DNA of 64,000 nt from Selenomonadaceae bacterium (GTDB lineage Bacteria; Bacillota; Negativicutes; Selenomonadales; Selenomonadaceae): positions 62,001-126,000 of the forward strand of contig JAGABT010000014.1 in the NCBI GenBank assembly GCA_017614505.1, read 5' to 3'. This document shows, one piece after another, positions 28,081 through 37,840 of the stretch. How positions within the stretch are numbered: position 1 is the stretch's first letter; the number at the start of each line of letters is the position of its first letter. A program made the position numbers and the translations under genes. The notes under the pieces are model-generated. The model was not told the DNA's origin. It searched no databases and saw only the letters and a program-made list of their open reading frames with translations.

Positions 28081-29046
28081 ATGGTCTTTGCATTGGCGGC
28101 GATTGGCGCGCTAATCTGGGGCGCGCTGATATTTGGAATTCTTTACGTGAAGCATACGCCGCGCGCGCAGGTGCGGCGGCGCATACTCACCATGATTGAG
28201 CAGGCGGAATCTGAGCGCGAAAAAGTTGCGGAACAGAAAAAGAAATCTGAGCCGAAGCCGGTAAAAAAAATCTCTCTGCACAGAACTTTCTACGCGCGAA
28301 TCATTCAGCCGATAATTTCGGGGATAGTAAACACGCTTAACGCCATGACGCCGCCCGCAATAATATCCTCGCTGGAGCAGTACGTTTTTCGCGCAGGAGT
28401 GCATGGCAAATGGAGCGTAGAAAGAGTAGCGGCGCTCTGGATTTTGTCGGTAGCGGCGGGGCTTTGGCTGACGTTCATCGCTGTGCAGTACACGAATTAT
28501 TTGCTGACGCAGGAAATTCTGATTGTACTGCTTGGCGGAGTAATCGGCGGGCTGTTCCCATTTTTCGTGCTGAAAAATAAAATCCGGAGTCGACAAAAAA
28601 TGCTGAGGCGTCAACTGCCGGATTTTATGGATTTATTATGCGTGAGCGTACAGGCGGGACTTTCGTTCGACGGCGCCGTAGCGAAAATCACCGTGAGACT
28701 ACGGAACACGCTCTCGGACGAATTTAAGCGCATGCAGGACGACGTAAGATTTGGAATGACGAAACAATACGCGCTGACTCAAATGGCGAAGCGCTGCGAC
28801 ATTGAGGAAGTTTATCTGTTCACAACTTCGATAATACAGGCGGAAAAACTCGGCACCAGCATGACACAGACGCTGACGCTGCAGGCTGATAACATGCGCG
28901 ACCGGCATCGCCAGTTCGTCCGCGCCGAGGCAATGAAGGCGCCGGTAAAAATGCTGTTCCCAATGGTTATGTTCATATTCCCAGCAATTTTCGTCGTGCT
29001 TTTAATGCCGTCGGTTATCACGCTGATTAAGACGCTCGGCAAATGA
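28081..29046 (+). CDS. tadC: Tad pilus inner-membrane platform protein TadC
   Basis: The protein has 321 residues. A membrane segment at the N-terminus is followed by the F domain (LPDFMDLLCVSVQAGLSFDG, EKLGTSMTQTLTLQADNM) and a C-terminal pair of helices. It pairs with TadB as the assembly platform. GTG at 28072 is an alternative start that abuts the tadA stop; ATG at 28081 has AGGTGA upstream. It ends 2 bases before the end of the convergent TadG-like gene. Confidence 0.92.
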   Translation: MVFALAAIGALIWGALIFGILYVKHTPRAQVRRRILTMIEQAESEREKVAEQKKKSEPKPVKKISLHRTFYARIIQPIISGIVNTLNAMTPPAIISSLEQYVFRAGVHGKWSVERVAALWILSVAAGLWLTFIAVQYTNYLLTQEILIVLLGGVIGGLFPFFVLKNKIRSRQKMLRRQLPDFMDLLCVSVQAGLSFDGAVAKITVRLRNTLSDEFKRMQDDVRFGMTKQYALTQMAKRCDIEEVYLFTTSIIQAEKLGTSMTQTLTLQADNMRDRHRQFVRAEAMKAPVKMLFPMVMFIFPAIFVVLLMPSVITLIKTLGK

Positions 29047-29048
29047 CT

Positions 29049-32000
29049 TCAGTCAATCCACGCCGCGCGGTTATATACGAAGAACATATCCTCGACCTTC
29101 AGCTGGCTGTCATTGTCAGGCACCACTCTGTTGACGGTAAGCCCAAATTCGTCCACGTTCATATAAGTGTAATTAACGCGCCACAGCTCGTCAATGTAGA
29201 AGAAGCTGTAGCAGGAATCCTCGCTCAGGTTGAACGTGGATCTGTTATAGACGCGCTCCAGCGCCGGTATGCGGTAATCAGCCCGCGCGCGATATGAACT
29301 CCCGACGTATTTGCCACTGGAAGTAACGGTGCCTCTGTCGCTGGGAATTTCCTCGGGGTCTTTAGGATCGCGCGTGTAATTGCTCCAGTAGGTGCCCAAC
29401 GTCGGTGTTGAAATATCCAGACTGTCGTTATCGTCTTTAGTTTTGACAGTGAAGACTTCGGGCGCCGTGACGGGCTTTGTCAGTACGTTGCCGTGCTCGT
29501 CGACGATAATGTAGTTGTCTTTGTTCTTGTCATTTTCAGGATACTGGTTGTTGTTGTCAAATTTCGTGAAGTAGAGATTATCGCCGTCTTTGGCGTAATA
29601 GACGCCGCCGCTTTTAGTTGTCATCTGGTAATATTTGGCAATAATCTGCGCCTCGCTGCTCATTTCCGCCTTGAGCATGAAATACGCAACGCCGTTTTTC
29701 TCGCCAAACTCAACCTTATCCTTTTTCCAGTTTATGTATTCTTTAGCCTTTTCAAACCAGGGTCTGTCGATTTTCCAGCTGTCACCGTACTTATCAATAC
29801 TAGTGGGATTTACGTATATATCTTTTTCGTCAACGGCATCAACCATTCGGATACCCTTGTTTCCATTCGAGTTGCCGTTAGAATCCTTCAGCAGCTGGAG
29901 GTCGGCGACGCAAACGTAGAAATATTGGTCATTGGTGCGAACTTTTACGTAAGGCAGATTTTTTTTGTCGACGTACTTAGTTGCGCTGCCAGCCTTAACC
30001 TTGACGTAATTGTCGTCTACCTTAGTCGGGCTGAGGTCGGTAGTGTCGACGTAATACGTTGCGGTAGTTTCGTTATAATTTTCGTTCGGGAAAGTAACCG
30101 CCGTGATTTGAGAATCGCTTAAGCCGCTGAAATTTTTGAACGTCTCTTTGTACGTGGCGTTGACATACGCGGCGAAGGTTTTATTTTCGTCATGCTGACC
30201 GTTCGTCTTAACTTCATAGGTCTGGCTGTCGGCTTTGGTGTAATTCAGCAGGATATATTTGGTCGCCTGCAGCATTTTCTTGACAGTGAGTATCTTCGAC
30301 GCTCCATCGTCGGTTATGGTGTATTCGTCGCCGGAGTAATGCGCGTTGATGTCTCCGCGCGTAACGAGTTCATTCAGATTAAAGTAAACGGTACTGCCGC
30401 TGGCGTCGGTGCCTTCGGTGAAATTATCCAATCTGAAGTTTTCCGGCGCGTTGAAACCGTCCCAGAGAATGACGCCATTTCTCATATCTTCGCTCGTCAC
30501 GGTCTTCAGAAAGCATTTGGCGATAACGAAGCCGTGCAGCTCATTGCCGTTGCCGTTGATAATGACGGGGCTGTTGGGCATGTAAATTATCGCGTTCAGG
30601 TTCTCGTTCAGATTGAGAATGACGGGCTGGGAGTGGCGGATAAGCACGCCGTTTTCGTCCGTGGCGGAGTCGATATTTTCCGGTCCAGTGTAAAAAATGA
30701 AGTAGGGGCGGTACTCATAATATTGGTTGCTGCCGCTCCCTGCGACGCTGGTGTTATCGTCGTTGAAGTTTAGCGTAATCTGGCGCACGGAGTTAAAGAC
30801 GCCGACGCCCGCGCCGGTATAGGGATTTTTTATCGGGTCGCTTTCAATTCTGACCCAAAGGGGATCTGCCTGCAGGGAATCGTCACGCGTCGGAAAAGCT
30901 TCGTCAAATTCCGTGTTGAAAAGGATTCGCTTATCCGCGCCGTCGGTTGCGCTCCAGCTGTTGTTGTTCGTGAAATAGTATGAATGTCCTTTTTCTTTAA
31001 ACGCATAACCGAGATCCCAGTCCGAAGTAAATTTGCCACCAACCTCGGCGCGGAAGTCAATGTTTATCGAATCAACTTCGTTTACATCCAATACCCAGTC
31101 GCCATTTGCTTTGGTTGTCTTTAGGCTAGTGCCTCCGGCGCTTGTGGTGACGTCCTTATTATCAGTAGGAGACTTGGTAGCCTTGACAATTACGCTTTCC
31201 TGTCGGTAGGAATTGCCGCTCGTGTACCTTATGCCGTAATTCTTGTCGCTCTTTTTACCCGCCTGATAGTGACCCCATTTGCCGTCGTAAGCGCCAGTAG
31301 TGCCCTGGTACTTATTCGTGTATTCCCAGTTGTCAATGACCTTCGTGCGTTCCAGCTGCTGAATCGGCTCCAGCAAACTAATGTAACGGGGCTTCAGAAG
31401 TGCAACGGCTTTGACTTTGGCTTTCATTGGGTCGAACCAGCCAGACAGCAGGAAATGCCGGATTTGTTTTTCAAGATTGACAACATAATAAAGCGGTCCA
31501 TAAACGTTATTCTTGCCGTCAACAATTTTATACTTGAGTTCAAGCTTGCCGGTAACTTTTCTTTCGCTGTCATTTGCACTGTCATTTGAGGGAACGTTCC
31601 AGCCGTCTTTCGCGCTCAGGGAATACAAGTTGCTGGCGCCTGTCTGTTGAGTGTCGTCGGACAAATTTTTCCGCGTGTACTGCTCAGCGAGGTAGCGTCC
31701 GGCGTTAAGAGTACTGGAAATTTCCTTTTCACTCTTGTAGTTGTTAAGCTTGCCGGTAGAACTGGTGGAGGAGTCGAAAGTATTTTTAAAAACGTCCCTG
31801 TAGTCGTCAAAATCCGCAGGAAGGCTGTTATTCGCAAGGGAAACGAGGTAATAGTTGTCAAAAGCCTGCCCCGATGAAACAAGCGCCTGCGAGCCTGCAA
31901 GGACTGCCGCGTCCGCCGCATTTTGCAGCCGCGATACGTTCAGGTAATACCAGCCTAAATCTGCCGCCGCTCCGATTAACAGGAATATCGTCGGTATCAT

Positions 32001-32051
32001 GAACGCGTAGAAAACCAGAATCTGCCCGCGCTGTTTGAGTTTCTTCAGCAT
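29049..32051 (-). CDS. Large TadG-like surface protein
   Basis: The protein has 1000 residues. The N-terminus (LKKLKQRGQILVFYAFMIPT, then LQNAADAAVLAGSQAL) is the TadE/TadG-like membrane anchor. The remaining about 930 residues, rich in Asn, Asp, Lys and Tyr, match no family I recognise. Within them, near residues 650-720, motifs recur at roughly 22-residue spacing (YYVDTTDL, KYVDKKNL, FYVCVADL). A Gly/Asn-rich stretch (YMPNSPVIINGNGNELHGF) looks beta-helical. It is probably a surface-exposed minor pilus component or adhesin. GGAGGTGA selects ATG 32051. It faces the Tad operon tail-to-tail and has its own promoter of identical type. Confidence 0.8.
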   Translation of the reverse strand: MLKKLKQRGQILVFYAFMIPTIFLLIGAAADLGWYYLNVSRLQNAADAAVLAGSQALVSSGQAFDNYYLVSLANNSLPADFDDYRDVFKNTFDSSTSSTGKLNNYKSEKEISSTLNAGRYLAEQYTRKNLSDDTQQTGASNLYSLSAKDGWNVPSNDSANDSERKVTGKLELKYKIVDGKNNVYGPLYYVVNLEKQIRHFLLSGWFDPMKAKVKAVALLKPRYISLLEPIQQLERTKVIDNWEYTNKYQGTTGAYDGKWGHYQAGKKSDKNYGIRYTSGNSYRQESVIVKATKSPTDNKDVTTSAGGTSLKTTKANGDWVLDVNEVDSINIDFRAEVGGKFTSDWDLGYAFKEKGHSYYFTNNNSWSATDGADKRILFNTEFDEAFPTRDDSLQADPLWVRIESDPIKNPYTGAGVGVFNSVRQITLNFNDDNTSVAGSGSNQYYEYRPYFIFYTGPENIDSATDENGVLIRHSQPVILNLNENLNAIIYMPNSPVIINGNGNELHGFVIAKCFLKTVTSEDMRNGVILWDGFNAPENFRLDNFTEGTDASGSTVYFNLNELVTRGDINAHYSGDEYTITDDGASKILTVKKMLQATKYILLNYTKADSQTYEVKTNGQHDENKTFAAYVNATYKETFKNFSGLSDSQITAVTFPNENYNETTATYYVDTTDLSPTKVDDNYVKVKAGSATKYVDKKNLPYVKVRTNDQYFYVCVADLQLLKDSNGNSNGNKGIRMVDAVDEKDIYVNPTSIDKYGDSWKIDRPWFEKAKEYINWKKDKVEFGEKNGVAYFMLKAEMSSEAQIIAKYYQMTTKSGGVYYAKDGDNLYFTKFDNNNQYPENDKNKDNYIIVDEHGNVLTKPVTAPEVFTVKTKDDNDSLDISTPTLGTYWSNYTRDPKDPEEIPSDRGTVTSSGKYVGSSYRARADYRIPALERVYNRSTFNLSEDSCYSFFYIDELWRVNYTYMNVDEFGLTVNRVVPDNDSQLKVEDMFFVYNRAAWID

Positions 32052-32080
32052 AAAAATCACCTCCGCAAGCTTTTTCGGAA

Positions 32081-32109
32081 ATTTTAGCGCGGAGGTTCAG
32101 CATTGTCAA
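32081..32109 (-). promoter_or_regulatory. Sigma-70 promoter for the TadG-like gene
   Basis: On the minus strand TTGACA (32109-32104), a 17-base spacer and TAAAAT (32086-32081) match the Tad operon promoter at 19727-19755 in both hexamers and spacing. Confidence 0.8.
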
Positions 32110-32115
32110 TTTCGC

Positions 32116-32144
32116 AAAAAAAAAGACCGCCATTGCTGACGGTC
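32116..32144 (-). terminator. Terminator of the manB-pgm-pgi operon
   Basis: On the minus strand an 8-bp stem (GACCGTCA with TGGCGGTC, one G-U) encloses a GCAA tetraloop and leads into nine T residues. It lies 25 bases after the pgi stop. Confidence 0.92.
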
Positions 32145-32168
32145 GGAAAAAATTTTATCGCGCGGATT

Positions 32169-33635
32169 TTATTTTGAGTTTTTGAGTTCCTGAAGTTTCG
32201 GTCCCATAATGCGCTTGTACGCCTCGACGCCTGGCTGATTGAATGCGTCGACGTTTGAAAGTTCGCCTTCATAAGCTACGGACATCGCAAGAAGGTACAA
32301 AAGTTCGCCGAGGTGGTATTCATTGACTTCCGGCATGACGAAGCAGGCGTTGAAGCGTTTGTTGGAGCTGAGTGCGTCGGCGTTGGACTGGCGCGCAACT
32401 TCCAAAGCCTCGCTCATGGTTACGCCGGAAATGTCAGCCAGCTTTTTCGCCTGCGGGAACGCGTTCGGAATGACGTAATCGTTATCCCACTTCGCAACCT
32501 TGATGAACTGAACAACTTTATCGAGCATACCTTCCTGGTGCTGCTGCGTCTGAGAGTGCATATCCGTGGTGCCAACTGCAACCAGCGGCGTGCGACCGTA
32601 GCAGACTTCCTTGCCGTCTTTGTCGAACTGCTTGCCGAGCGATTCCGCCAAAAGCTGAATGTACCATTCGGACAGGGACTTCAAATAATCGCCGTAGGGC
32701 ATCATGACTTCGATATTGCGCCCGTATTTCTTATAAGCCGCGAATTTAAGCGCCGCGTTGAGCATAGCCGGATTCTCGAACAGATTCGGATTCTTGCACG
32801 CCTCGTCCATATCGCGCGCGCCTTCGAGGAATTTCTCAATGTCAATCCCGATAACGGCGGCGGTAACCAGACCGACTTCGCAGAAAATGCTGAAACGCCC
32901 GCCAACTCCGTCGGGAACGGCGAACTGCTGCCAGCCGTTGTCAACCGCCAGCTGCTTCAGAATGGTTTTCTTTTCCATATTCGGGTCGGTGACGGCGACA
33001 ATTTCAATTTCAATGTTCGCGCATTTTTTGAGTTCGTCGTAAATCACCATGAAATTGCTCATCGTGTCGAGCGTGCCGCCGGATTTGGAAATACAAATCA
33101 GACAGACCTTGTACTTGCGGTTTTCGTGCGATTCGGTGACGCCAGCCATCGCCTTAATGTGGTCGACAATGTCGCGGGTGCGGCGCGTATCGATATTCTG
33201 CCCGCTGAAATAAACTTTCGGCAGACCGTTGCGCTGTTCCTTCGTCTTAGCGTTCCAGAATTCGCCGGCGAAAATGTCAAACAGAACTTTGTTGCCGAGG
33301 AATGAGCCGCCGATACCCAGCGAAATTACCGCGTCGATATTGTTGCGCAGGTATTCAGTGAACTCGTGCAGGCGCTTAATGCTGGCGGGCGAATTGAGAT
33401 TGAGCTTGCCGTTTTCCTCGGTGATGTACGGCAGTTTGGAGAAATAAACTTTTTCGGGCGTTCCGTCTTTGGAAAGGTGCGCCTTGATAATGCCGCTCTC
33501 GCGCATGACTTTCATGGCTTCGTGAGCCTTTTTCAAATCTTCCGCGTAGCTGTCAAGGTCGGCCTGCGTGACTTTGCCTTCGCCGAAAAGGTTGTCGTAA
33601 TCGAATGTAAAGCCGGACTTCAAAACCAGTGCCAT
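32169..33635 (-). CDS. pgi: Glucose-6-phosphate isomerase
   Basis: The protein has 488 residues. The sugar isomerase signatures are clear: SLGIGGSFLGNKVLFD, then CISKSGGTLDTMSNF for phosphate binding, and GRTPLVAVGTTDMHSQTQQHQEG near the active site. It interconverts glucose 6-phosphate and fructose 6-phosphate in the cytoplasm. The ATG follows GAAGGAGAA. It is the last gene of a three-gene operon with two hexose phosphomutases, which links glucose 1-phosphate, glucose 6-phosphate and mannose or glucose precursors for envelope sugars and glycogen. Confidence 0.96.
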   Translation of the reverse strand: MALVLKSGFTFDYDNLFGEGKVTQADLDSYAEDLKKAHEAMKVMRESGIIKAHLSKDGTPEKVYFSKLPYITEENGKLNLNSPASIKRLHEFTEYLRNNIDAVISLGIGGSFLGNKVLFDIFAGEFWNAKTKEQRNGLPKVYFSGQNIDTRRTRDIVDHIKAMAGVTESHENRKYKVCLICISKSGGTLDTMSNFMVIYDELKKCANIEIEIVAVTDPNMEKKTILKQLAVDNGWQQFAVPDGVGGRFSIFCEVGLVTAAVIGIDIEKFLEGARDMDEACKNPNLFENPAMLNAALKFAAYKKYGRNIEVMMPYGDYLKSLSEWYIQLLAESLGKQFDKDGKEVCYGRTPLVAVGTTDMHSQTQQHQEGMLDKVVQFIKVAKWDNDYVIPNAFPQAKKLADISGVTMSEALEVARQSNADALSSNKRFNACFVMPEVNEYHLGELLYLLAMSVAYEGELSNVDAFNQPGVEAYKRIMGPKLQELKNSK

Positions 33636-33683
33636 AAATATTTCTCCTTCGTCGAAATTTAGGGATTAGGAATTATTGTAAAA

Positions 33684-35300
33684 TCACACGACGGACGCAA
33701 CAATATCCTGCGCCTCTTTCTGAATCTGCGCGAGGTGTTCGGCGCTGACGAAACTTTCTGCGTAGACCTTGCACATATCCTCGGTGCCGGACGGACGAGC
33801 AGCGAACCAGCCGTTTTTGGTAACGACTTTCAAGCCGCCGATTGAAGCGCCGTTGCCTGGAGCCTTGGTGAATTTTTCGGTAATGGGGTCTCCGGCGAGC
33901 GTGTCAGCCTTGAGATTTTCGGGCGAAAGTTTGCCGAGCGCAGATTTCTGTTCAGGCGTAGCGGGAGTATCTTTGCGCGCGTAGAAGAACGTGCCAAATT
34001 TGTCAGTGAGTTCCTTATGGTGGACGGAAGGATTCTTGCCGGTTTTCGCGGTAATTTCGACGGCGAGCAGATCCATAATGATACCGTCTTTGTCGGTCGT
34101 CCAGACGCTGGCGTCCTGGCAGAGGAAGGAAGCGCCCGCAGATTCTTCGCCGCCGAAGCCCATGGAGCCGTCAAACAAGCCGTCAACGAACCATTTGAAG
34201 CCGACGGGAACTTCGCAGAGCTTGCGCCCAATGTCAGCGGCAACCTTATCGATAAGCGAACTTGAGACCAAAGTTTTGCCTACCATGGCATCCTTGCTCC
34301 AGCCTGGGCGATTCGTGAACAGGTAGCGAATTGCAACTGCCAGATAATGATTCGGATTCATCAGACCCTGCGGCGTAACGATACCGTGGCGGTCGTAGTC
34401 AGTGTCGTTGCCGAACGCGATGTCGTACTGGTCTTTCAGCGCGATAAGATTTTTCATAGCGAAGGGCGACGAGCAGTCCATGCGAATCTTGCCGTCGTGG
34501 TCGGGCGGCATAAAGCTGAACGTGTAGTCGATGTTGGGGTTGACGACGTTGATGGGCTTTTTGATTTTGTAGAATTCGTTAATCAAATCCCAGTAGAAAA
34601 TACCAGAGCCGCCGAGCGGGTCAGCGCCGACGTTCAAGCCGGAATTGACAACGGCGTCCATGTCGATAACGCGGCTGAGCCCCTTGACGTAGGGCAGCAT
34701 GTAATCCATGAAGTGAACGTTGTCCATTTTGACGGCGCGCTCGAAGGGGACGCGTTTGACGATTTTGTAGACGCCTTCCCTGATAATTTCGTTGGCGCGG
34801 TTCTGGATTTTGGTGGTAGTTTCAGCGCTGGCGGGACCGCCGGTGGTCGGGTCGTACTTGATGCCGCCGTCCGTGGGCGGATTGTGCGAAGGCGTGATAA
34901 CGATACCGTCAGCCTTTTTGGCTTCCTTGCGCTCGTAGTTGTGTTCGAGGATAATGCGCGAAACGACGGGCGTGGGGACGGGTTTGAAGTCTTCCTGCAG
35001 AATAATTTCGACGTTGTTTGCCGCGAGAACTTCGACGCAGGAGCGGAGCGCGGGTTCGGAAAGGGCGTGGGTGTCGGCGCCAATGTACAGCGGACCAGTT
35101 ACGCCTTCAGCGGCGCGGTGTTCAGCGACAGCCTGCGCGATAGCGAGAATGTGCTGTTCATTGAAGCTGTGGAGTTTGGAACTGCCGCGGTGACCGGAAG
35201 TGCCGAATGCGACGCCCTGCGGTTTATTTTCGGGGTCTGGTGCGAGAGTGTAGTAATCGCTGATTAACGACGGGAGATTGACGACGATTTTCTTCTCCAT
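33684..35300 (-). CDS. pgm: Phosphoglucomutase (alpha-D-glucose phosphate-specific)
   Basis: The 538 residues are close to the E. coli Pgm length. It contains [20 protein letters not shown] at the N-terminus, the catalytic serine loop [11 protein letters not shown], the metal loop [10 protein letters not shown], the sugar-binding [10 protein letters not shown] and the phosphate-binding [10 protein letters not shown]. It interconverts glucose 1- and 6-phosphate. AGGAGGA selects ATG at 35300; a longer in-frame ATG is not needed. It lies between manB and pgi on the minus strand with gaps of 66 and 48 bases. Confidence 0.96.
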   Translation of the reverse strand: MEKKIVVNLPSLISDYYTLAPDPENKPQGVAFGTSGHRGSSKLHSFNEQHILAIAQAVAEHRAAEGVTGPLYIGADTHALSEPALRSCVEVLAANNVEIILQEDFKPVPTPVVSRIILEHNYERKEAKKADGIVITPSHNPPTDGGIKYDPTTGGPASAETTTKIQNRANEIIREGVYKIVKRVPFERAVKMDNVHFMDYMLPYVKGLSRVIDMDAVVNSGLNVGADPLGGSGIFYWDLINEFYKIKKPINVVNPNIDYTFSFMPPDHDGKIRMDCSSPFAMKNLIALKDQYDIAFGNDTDYDRHGIVTPQGLMNPNHYLAVAIRYLFTNRPGWSKDAMVGKTLVSSSLIDKVAADIGRKLCEVPVGFKWFVDGLFDGSMGFGGEESAGASFLCQDASVWTTDKDGIIMDLLAVEITAKTGKNPSVHHKELTDKFGTFFYARKDTPATPEQKSALGKLSPENLKADTLAGDPITEKFTKAPGNGASIGGLKVVTKNGWFAARPSGTEDMCKVYAESFVSAEHLAQIQKEAQDIVASVV

Positions 35301-35366
35301 TAAAAAATCCTCCTCTGGTTTAGAAAGTTTATTCACGCGCTCAAAATTCGAGCGACCTTAACAAAT

Positions 35367-36731
35367 TCAGCTGCGGATAATCGCCAGCAGTTCGTCACGC
35401 TTAGTTTCCATAAGCTGTCTATCGCCGCGCGATTCGACGTTGAGGCGAATGTAGGGTTCAGTCTGAGAGCCGCGCAGGTTGAAGCGCCAGTTTTCAAAAT
35501 TAACGCTCACGCCATCGGTTTTATCAACGACGCCGGATTTACCGTAGAGCCCCTCGATTTTCGCCATGAGTTCCTGAACTTTTTCGACGCCGGAAACTTT
35601 GGTGTTAATTTCGCCGGAAACTGGGAACTGCGCGATTCTGTCAGCCATAATCTGCGACAAAGTTTTATCGGTCTGGCTGAGCAGTTCCAGAACTAAAAGC
35701 CACGGAATCATTCCGCTGTCGCAGTAGTAGAAATCGCGGAAGTAGTGGTGCGACGCCATTTCGCCGCCGTAAATCGCATTTTCCCTGCGCAGAACGTCCT
35801 TCATGTAGGAATGTCCCGACCGGCAGATAATCGCCTTGCCGCCGAGCCGTTCGACAATTTCCAGCGTGCTGAGGTAAGCGCGGGGCTCGTAGATAATCTT
35901 CTCGCCAGGATTTTTCTTAAGGAACGCCTCCGCCAGAAAACCGATAAGGTAACAGCCTTCGATGAAGCCGCCTTTCTCGTCGAACAGGAAGCAGCGGTCA
36001 AAGTCGCCGTCGAAAGCGATACCGCAATCCGCGCCGTTCTCAATGACAGCGTTGGCAGTTACCGCGCGCGAATCCTGCAGCAGCGGATTTGGGACGCCAT
36101 TCGGGAAAAAGCCGTTGGTGTTGTTGTAAATTTTTATGATGTCGAACGGCAGGAATTTTTCAAGCTCGTTGATAACAGGACCCGCCGAGCCGTTGCCGGT
36201 ATTGATGACGACCTTCAGCGGCTTAAGATTTTTCACGTCGATATAGCTCAGCAGGCGCTTGATGTAGTCATGAAAAATATCGAGGCGGTAAATCGTGCCG
36301 GTTGCCTTGCGGAAAGACCAGTCGCGGTCTTCGACTTCGACGGCAGCCTTAATGTCGAGCAGACCGGTTTTGGGCGCAATCGGAATGACATTTTTCCGCA
36401 CGAATTTCATGCCGTTGTATTCCTTGGGATTGTGCGAAGCGGTGACCATAATCCCGCCGTCAAGTTCCTTGAAGCCGGTCGCAAAATAAATCATCTCGGT
36501 GCCGCACTGCCCAATATCGTAAACGTCGCAGCCAGCCTCGGTAAGTCCGCGCGTCAAAGCGTCGCAGATTGTCGGACCAGTCAGGCGAATATCGTGACCG
36601 ACGGCAACTTTTTTCGCGCTGAACAGTTCTGGGAAAACCCTGCCGACGCGATAGGCAAGTTCCTGGTTAATGCTTTCGGGATAAATTCCGCGAATGTCGT
36701 ATGCGCCGAAACCCGAAGTATTAACTGCCAT
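35367..36731 (-). CDS. manB: Phosphomannomutase/phosphoglucomutase (ManB/CpsG type)
   Basis: The protein has 454 residues. It opens GFGAYDIRGIYPESINQEL and contains the serine loop TASHNPKEYNGMKF, the metal loop FDGDFDRCFLFDE, the sugar loop GGEMASHHYF and the phosphate loop GSQTEPYIRLNVE. Enzymes of this group act on mannose and often glucose phosphates for cell-surface polysaccharides. GGGAGCG selects ATG 36731 over an upstream in-frame ATG. It is the first gene of the operon, with a divergent promoter pair upstream. Confidence 0.93.
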   Translation of the reverse strand: MAVNTSGFGAYDIRGIYPESINQELAYRVGRVFPELFSAKKVAVGHDIRLTGPTICDALTRGLTEAGCDVYDIGQCGTEMIYFATGFKELDGGIMVTASHNPKEYNGMKFVRKNVIPIAPKTGLLDIKAAVEVEDRDWSFRKATGTIYRLDIFHDYIKRLLSYIDVKNLKPLKVVINTGNGSAGPVINELEKFLPFDIIKIYNNTNGFFPNGVPNPLLQDSRAVTANAVIENGADCGIAFDGDFDRCFLFDEKGGFIEGCYLIGFLAEAFLKKNPGEKIIYEPRAYLSTLEIVERLGGKAIICRSGHSYMKDVLRRENAIYGGEMASHHYFRDFYYCDSGMIPWLLVLELLSQTDKTLSQIMADRIAQFPVSGEINTKVSGVEKVQELMAKIEGLYGKSGVVDKTDGVSVNFENWRFNLRGSQTEPYIRLNVESRGDRQLMETKRDELLAIIRS

Positions 36732-36770
36732 TTTTCCACGCTCCCTTCCATTTTCCAATTTTGTTAAACT

Positions 36771-36800
36771 ATTCTACATGCCAGTTAAATTTCCTTTCAA
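36771..36800 (-). promoter_or_regulatory. Putative promoter for manB-pgm-pgi
   Basis: On the minus strand TTGAAA (36800-36795), an 18-base spacer and TAGAAT (36776-36771) lie 40 bases before the manB ATG. The match is moderate. Confidence 0.5.
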
Positions 36801-36835
36801 ATTGCCAGAAAATTTTTAATGAACTTTTGCTGAAA

Positions 36836-36865
36836 TTGACGCCGCCGCGGCGCTCGTAGTACAAT
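36836..36865 (+). promoter_or_regulatory. Putative promoter for the DUF488 gene pair
   Basis: TTGACG (36836-36841), an 18-base spacer and TACAAT (36860-36865) lie 28 bases before the GTG start at 36894, divergent from the manB promoter. Confidence 0.6.
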
Positions 36866-36893
36866 AAATAAAAAATCTGCGCGAGGTGATTTT

Positions 36894-37370
36894 GTGGCTA
36901 AGAAAAAAGAAATTCCGCCGCCCGCTAAAATTTTCACGATTGGTTTTACGCGAAAGAGCGCCGAAACTTTTTTTGAACTGCTTGAGCTCCATCAAATCAC
37001 CGAAGTTATTGACGTGCGGCTCTATGCCAACACGCAGTTCGCCGGTTTTGCGAAGGCGCCGGATTTGAAATTTTTTCTGAAGCGCGTCAGCTCGATTGAG
37101 TACCGCCGCGATTTGAAATTTGCGCCGACGGAGGAGCTGTTCAAATCTTACCAGAAGCAGATTATTACGTGGGCGGATTACGAAAAAATTTTCGCGCAGA
37201 TTATGAAGGAGCGGCACATTGAATCGCACATTCAGCGGAACTACTCTGACTCGCCGGAATTTCGGTACTGCCTGCTTTGCACGGAAGTCAGCGCGGAAAA
37301 TTGTCACCGGCGGCTTGTTGCGGAAAAGTTTGCCGAAGTCTTTGACGGAATGGAGATAATCCACCTGTGA
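36894..37370 (+). CDS. DUF488 family protein
   Basis: The 158 residues from GTG (GCGAGGTGA upstream) fit DUF488: FTIGFTRKSAETFFELL near the start, VIDVRLYANTQFAGFAKAPDL, and the cysteine-containing YCLLCTEVSAENCHRRLVAE near the end. DUF488 proteins have no settled function; conserved cysteine and histidine residues suggest metal or nucleic acid binding. The next gene starts within its stop codon. Confidence 0.85.
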   Translation: MAKKKEIPPPAKIFTIGFTRKSAETFFELLELHQITEVIDVRLYANTQFAGFAKAPDLKFFLKRVSSIEYRRDLKFAPTEELFKSYQKQIITWADYEKIFAQIMKERHIESHIQRNYSDSPEFRYCLLCTEVSAENCHRRLVAEKFAEVFDGMEIIHL

Positions 37371-37840
37371 AAAAAATCATCGTGATTCTCGCCAGAAGCG
37401 CCATTCAGCCGGAAAATTGTTTTTTCTCCAGCGCGACGTGGAAAAAATTCGGACACTGGAACTTGAGCGAGTTTGAAAAATATTGCGGATTCGACAGCAC
37501 GGATTTTATTTTCTACGACAGTTCGCGCAGGCTTGAACCGGCGGCGATTGATAAATCTAATCGGCGAAAGTCGTTGCTGATTCTGCCTGTTGAAAATATT
37601 TCGGTTAATGTCAAGTCATTCGATGACGGCGTTAAATTCCGCGCCAGCTTTGACTATAACGGTACGCGCTACGAAGATTTTGCCGTGGGCGATATTGACC
37701 TGCGCGAGAAATTTTCTGGACAGGGCGAGGGTGAATTTTTTGTTGCGGAGAGCGCGGTTGCTACGTTCAGCCTGACTAAACCGTTCAAGGACGGGCGCTG
37801 CTACAAGGTTTTGGCTCAGCTTTGGAGCCACAGCGTCTGA
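37367..37840 (+). CDS. Hypothetical protein coupled to DUF488
   Basis: The 157 residues begin at a GTG that overlaps the DUF488 TGA (GTGA), implying tight translational coupling. The text (KIIVILARSAIQPENCFFSS, FRASFDYNGTRYEDFAVGDI) resembles the small beta-rich proteins I recall next to DUF488 genes, called dual OB-fold-like, but I cannot confirm it. Its last 25 bases overlap the end of the convergent condensation-domain gene. No signal peptide or membrane segment is present. Confidence 0.7.
   Translation: MKKIIVILARSAIQPENCFFSSATWKKFGHWNLSEFEKYCGFDSTDFIFYDSSRRLEPAAIDKSNRRKSLLILPVENISVNVKSFDDGVKFRASFDYNGTRYEDFAVGDIDLREKFSGQGEGEFFVAESAVATFSLTKPFKDGRCYKVLAQLWSHSV

Noticed and set aside
32313-33305. 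Long open frame opposite pgi (330 codons)
   Set aside because: pgi is fully conserved here; the opposite frame has no recognisable features.
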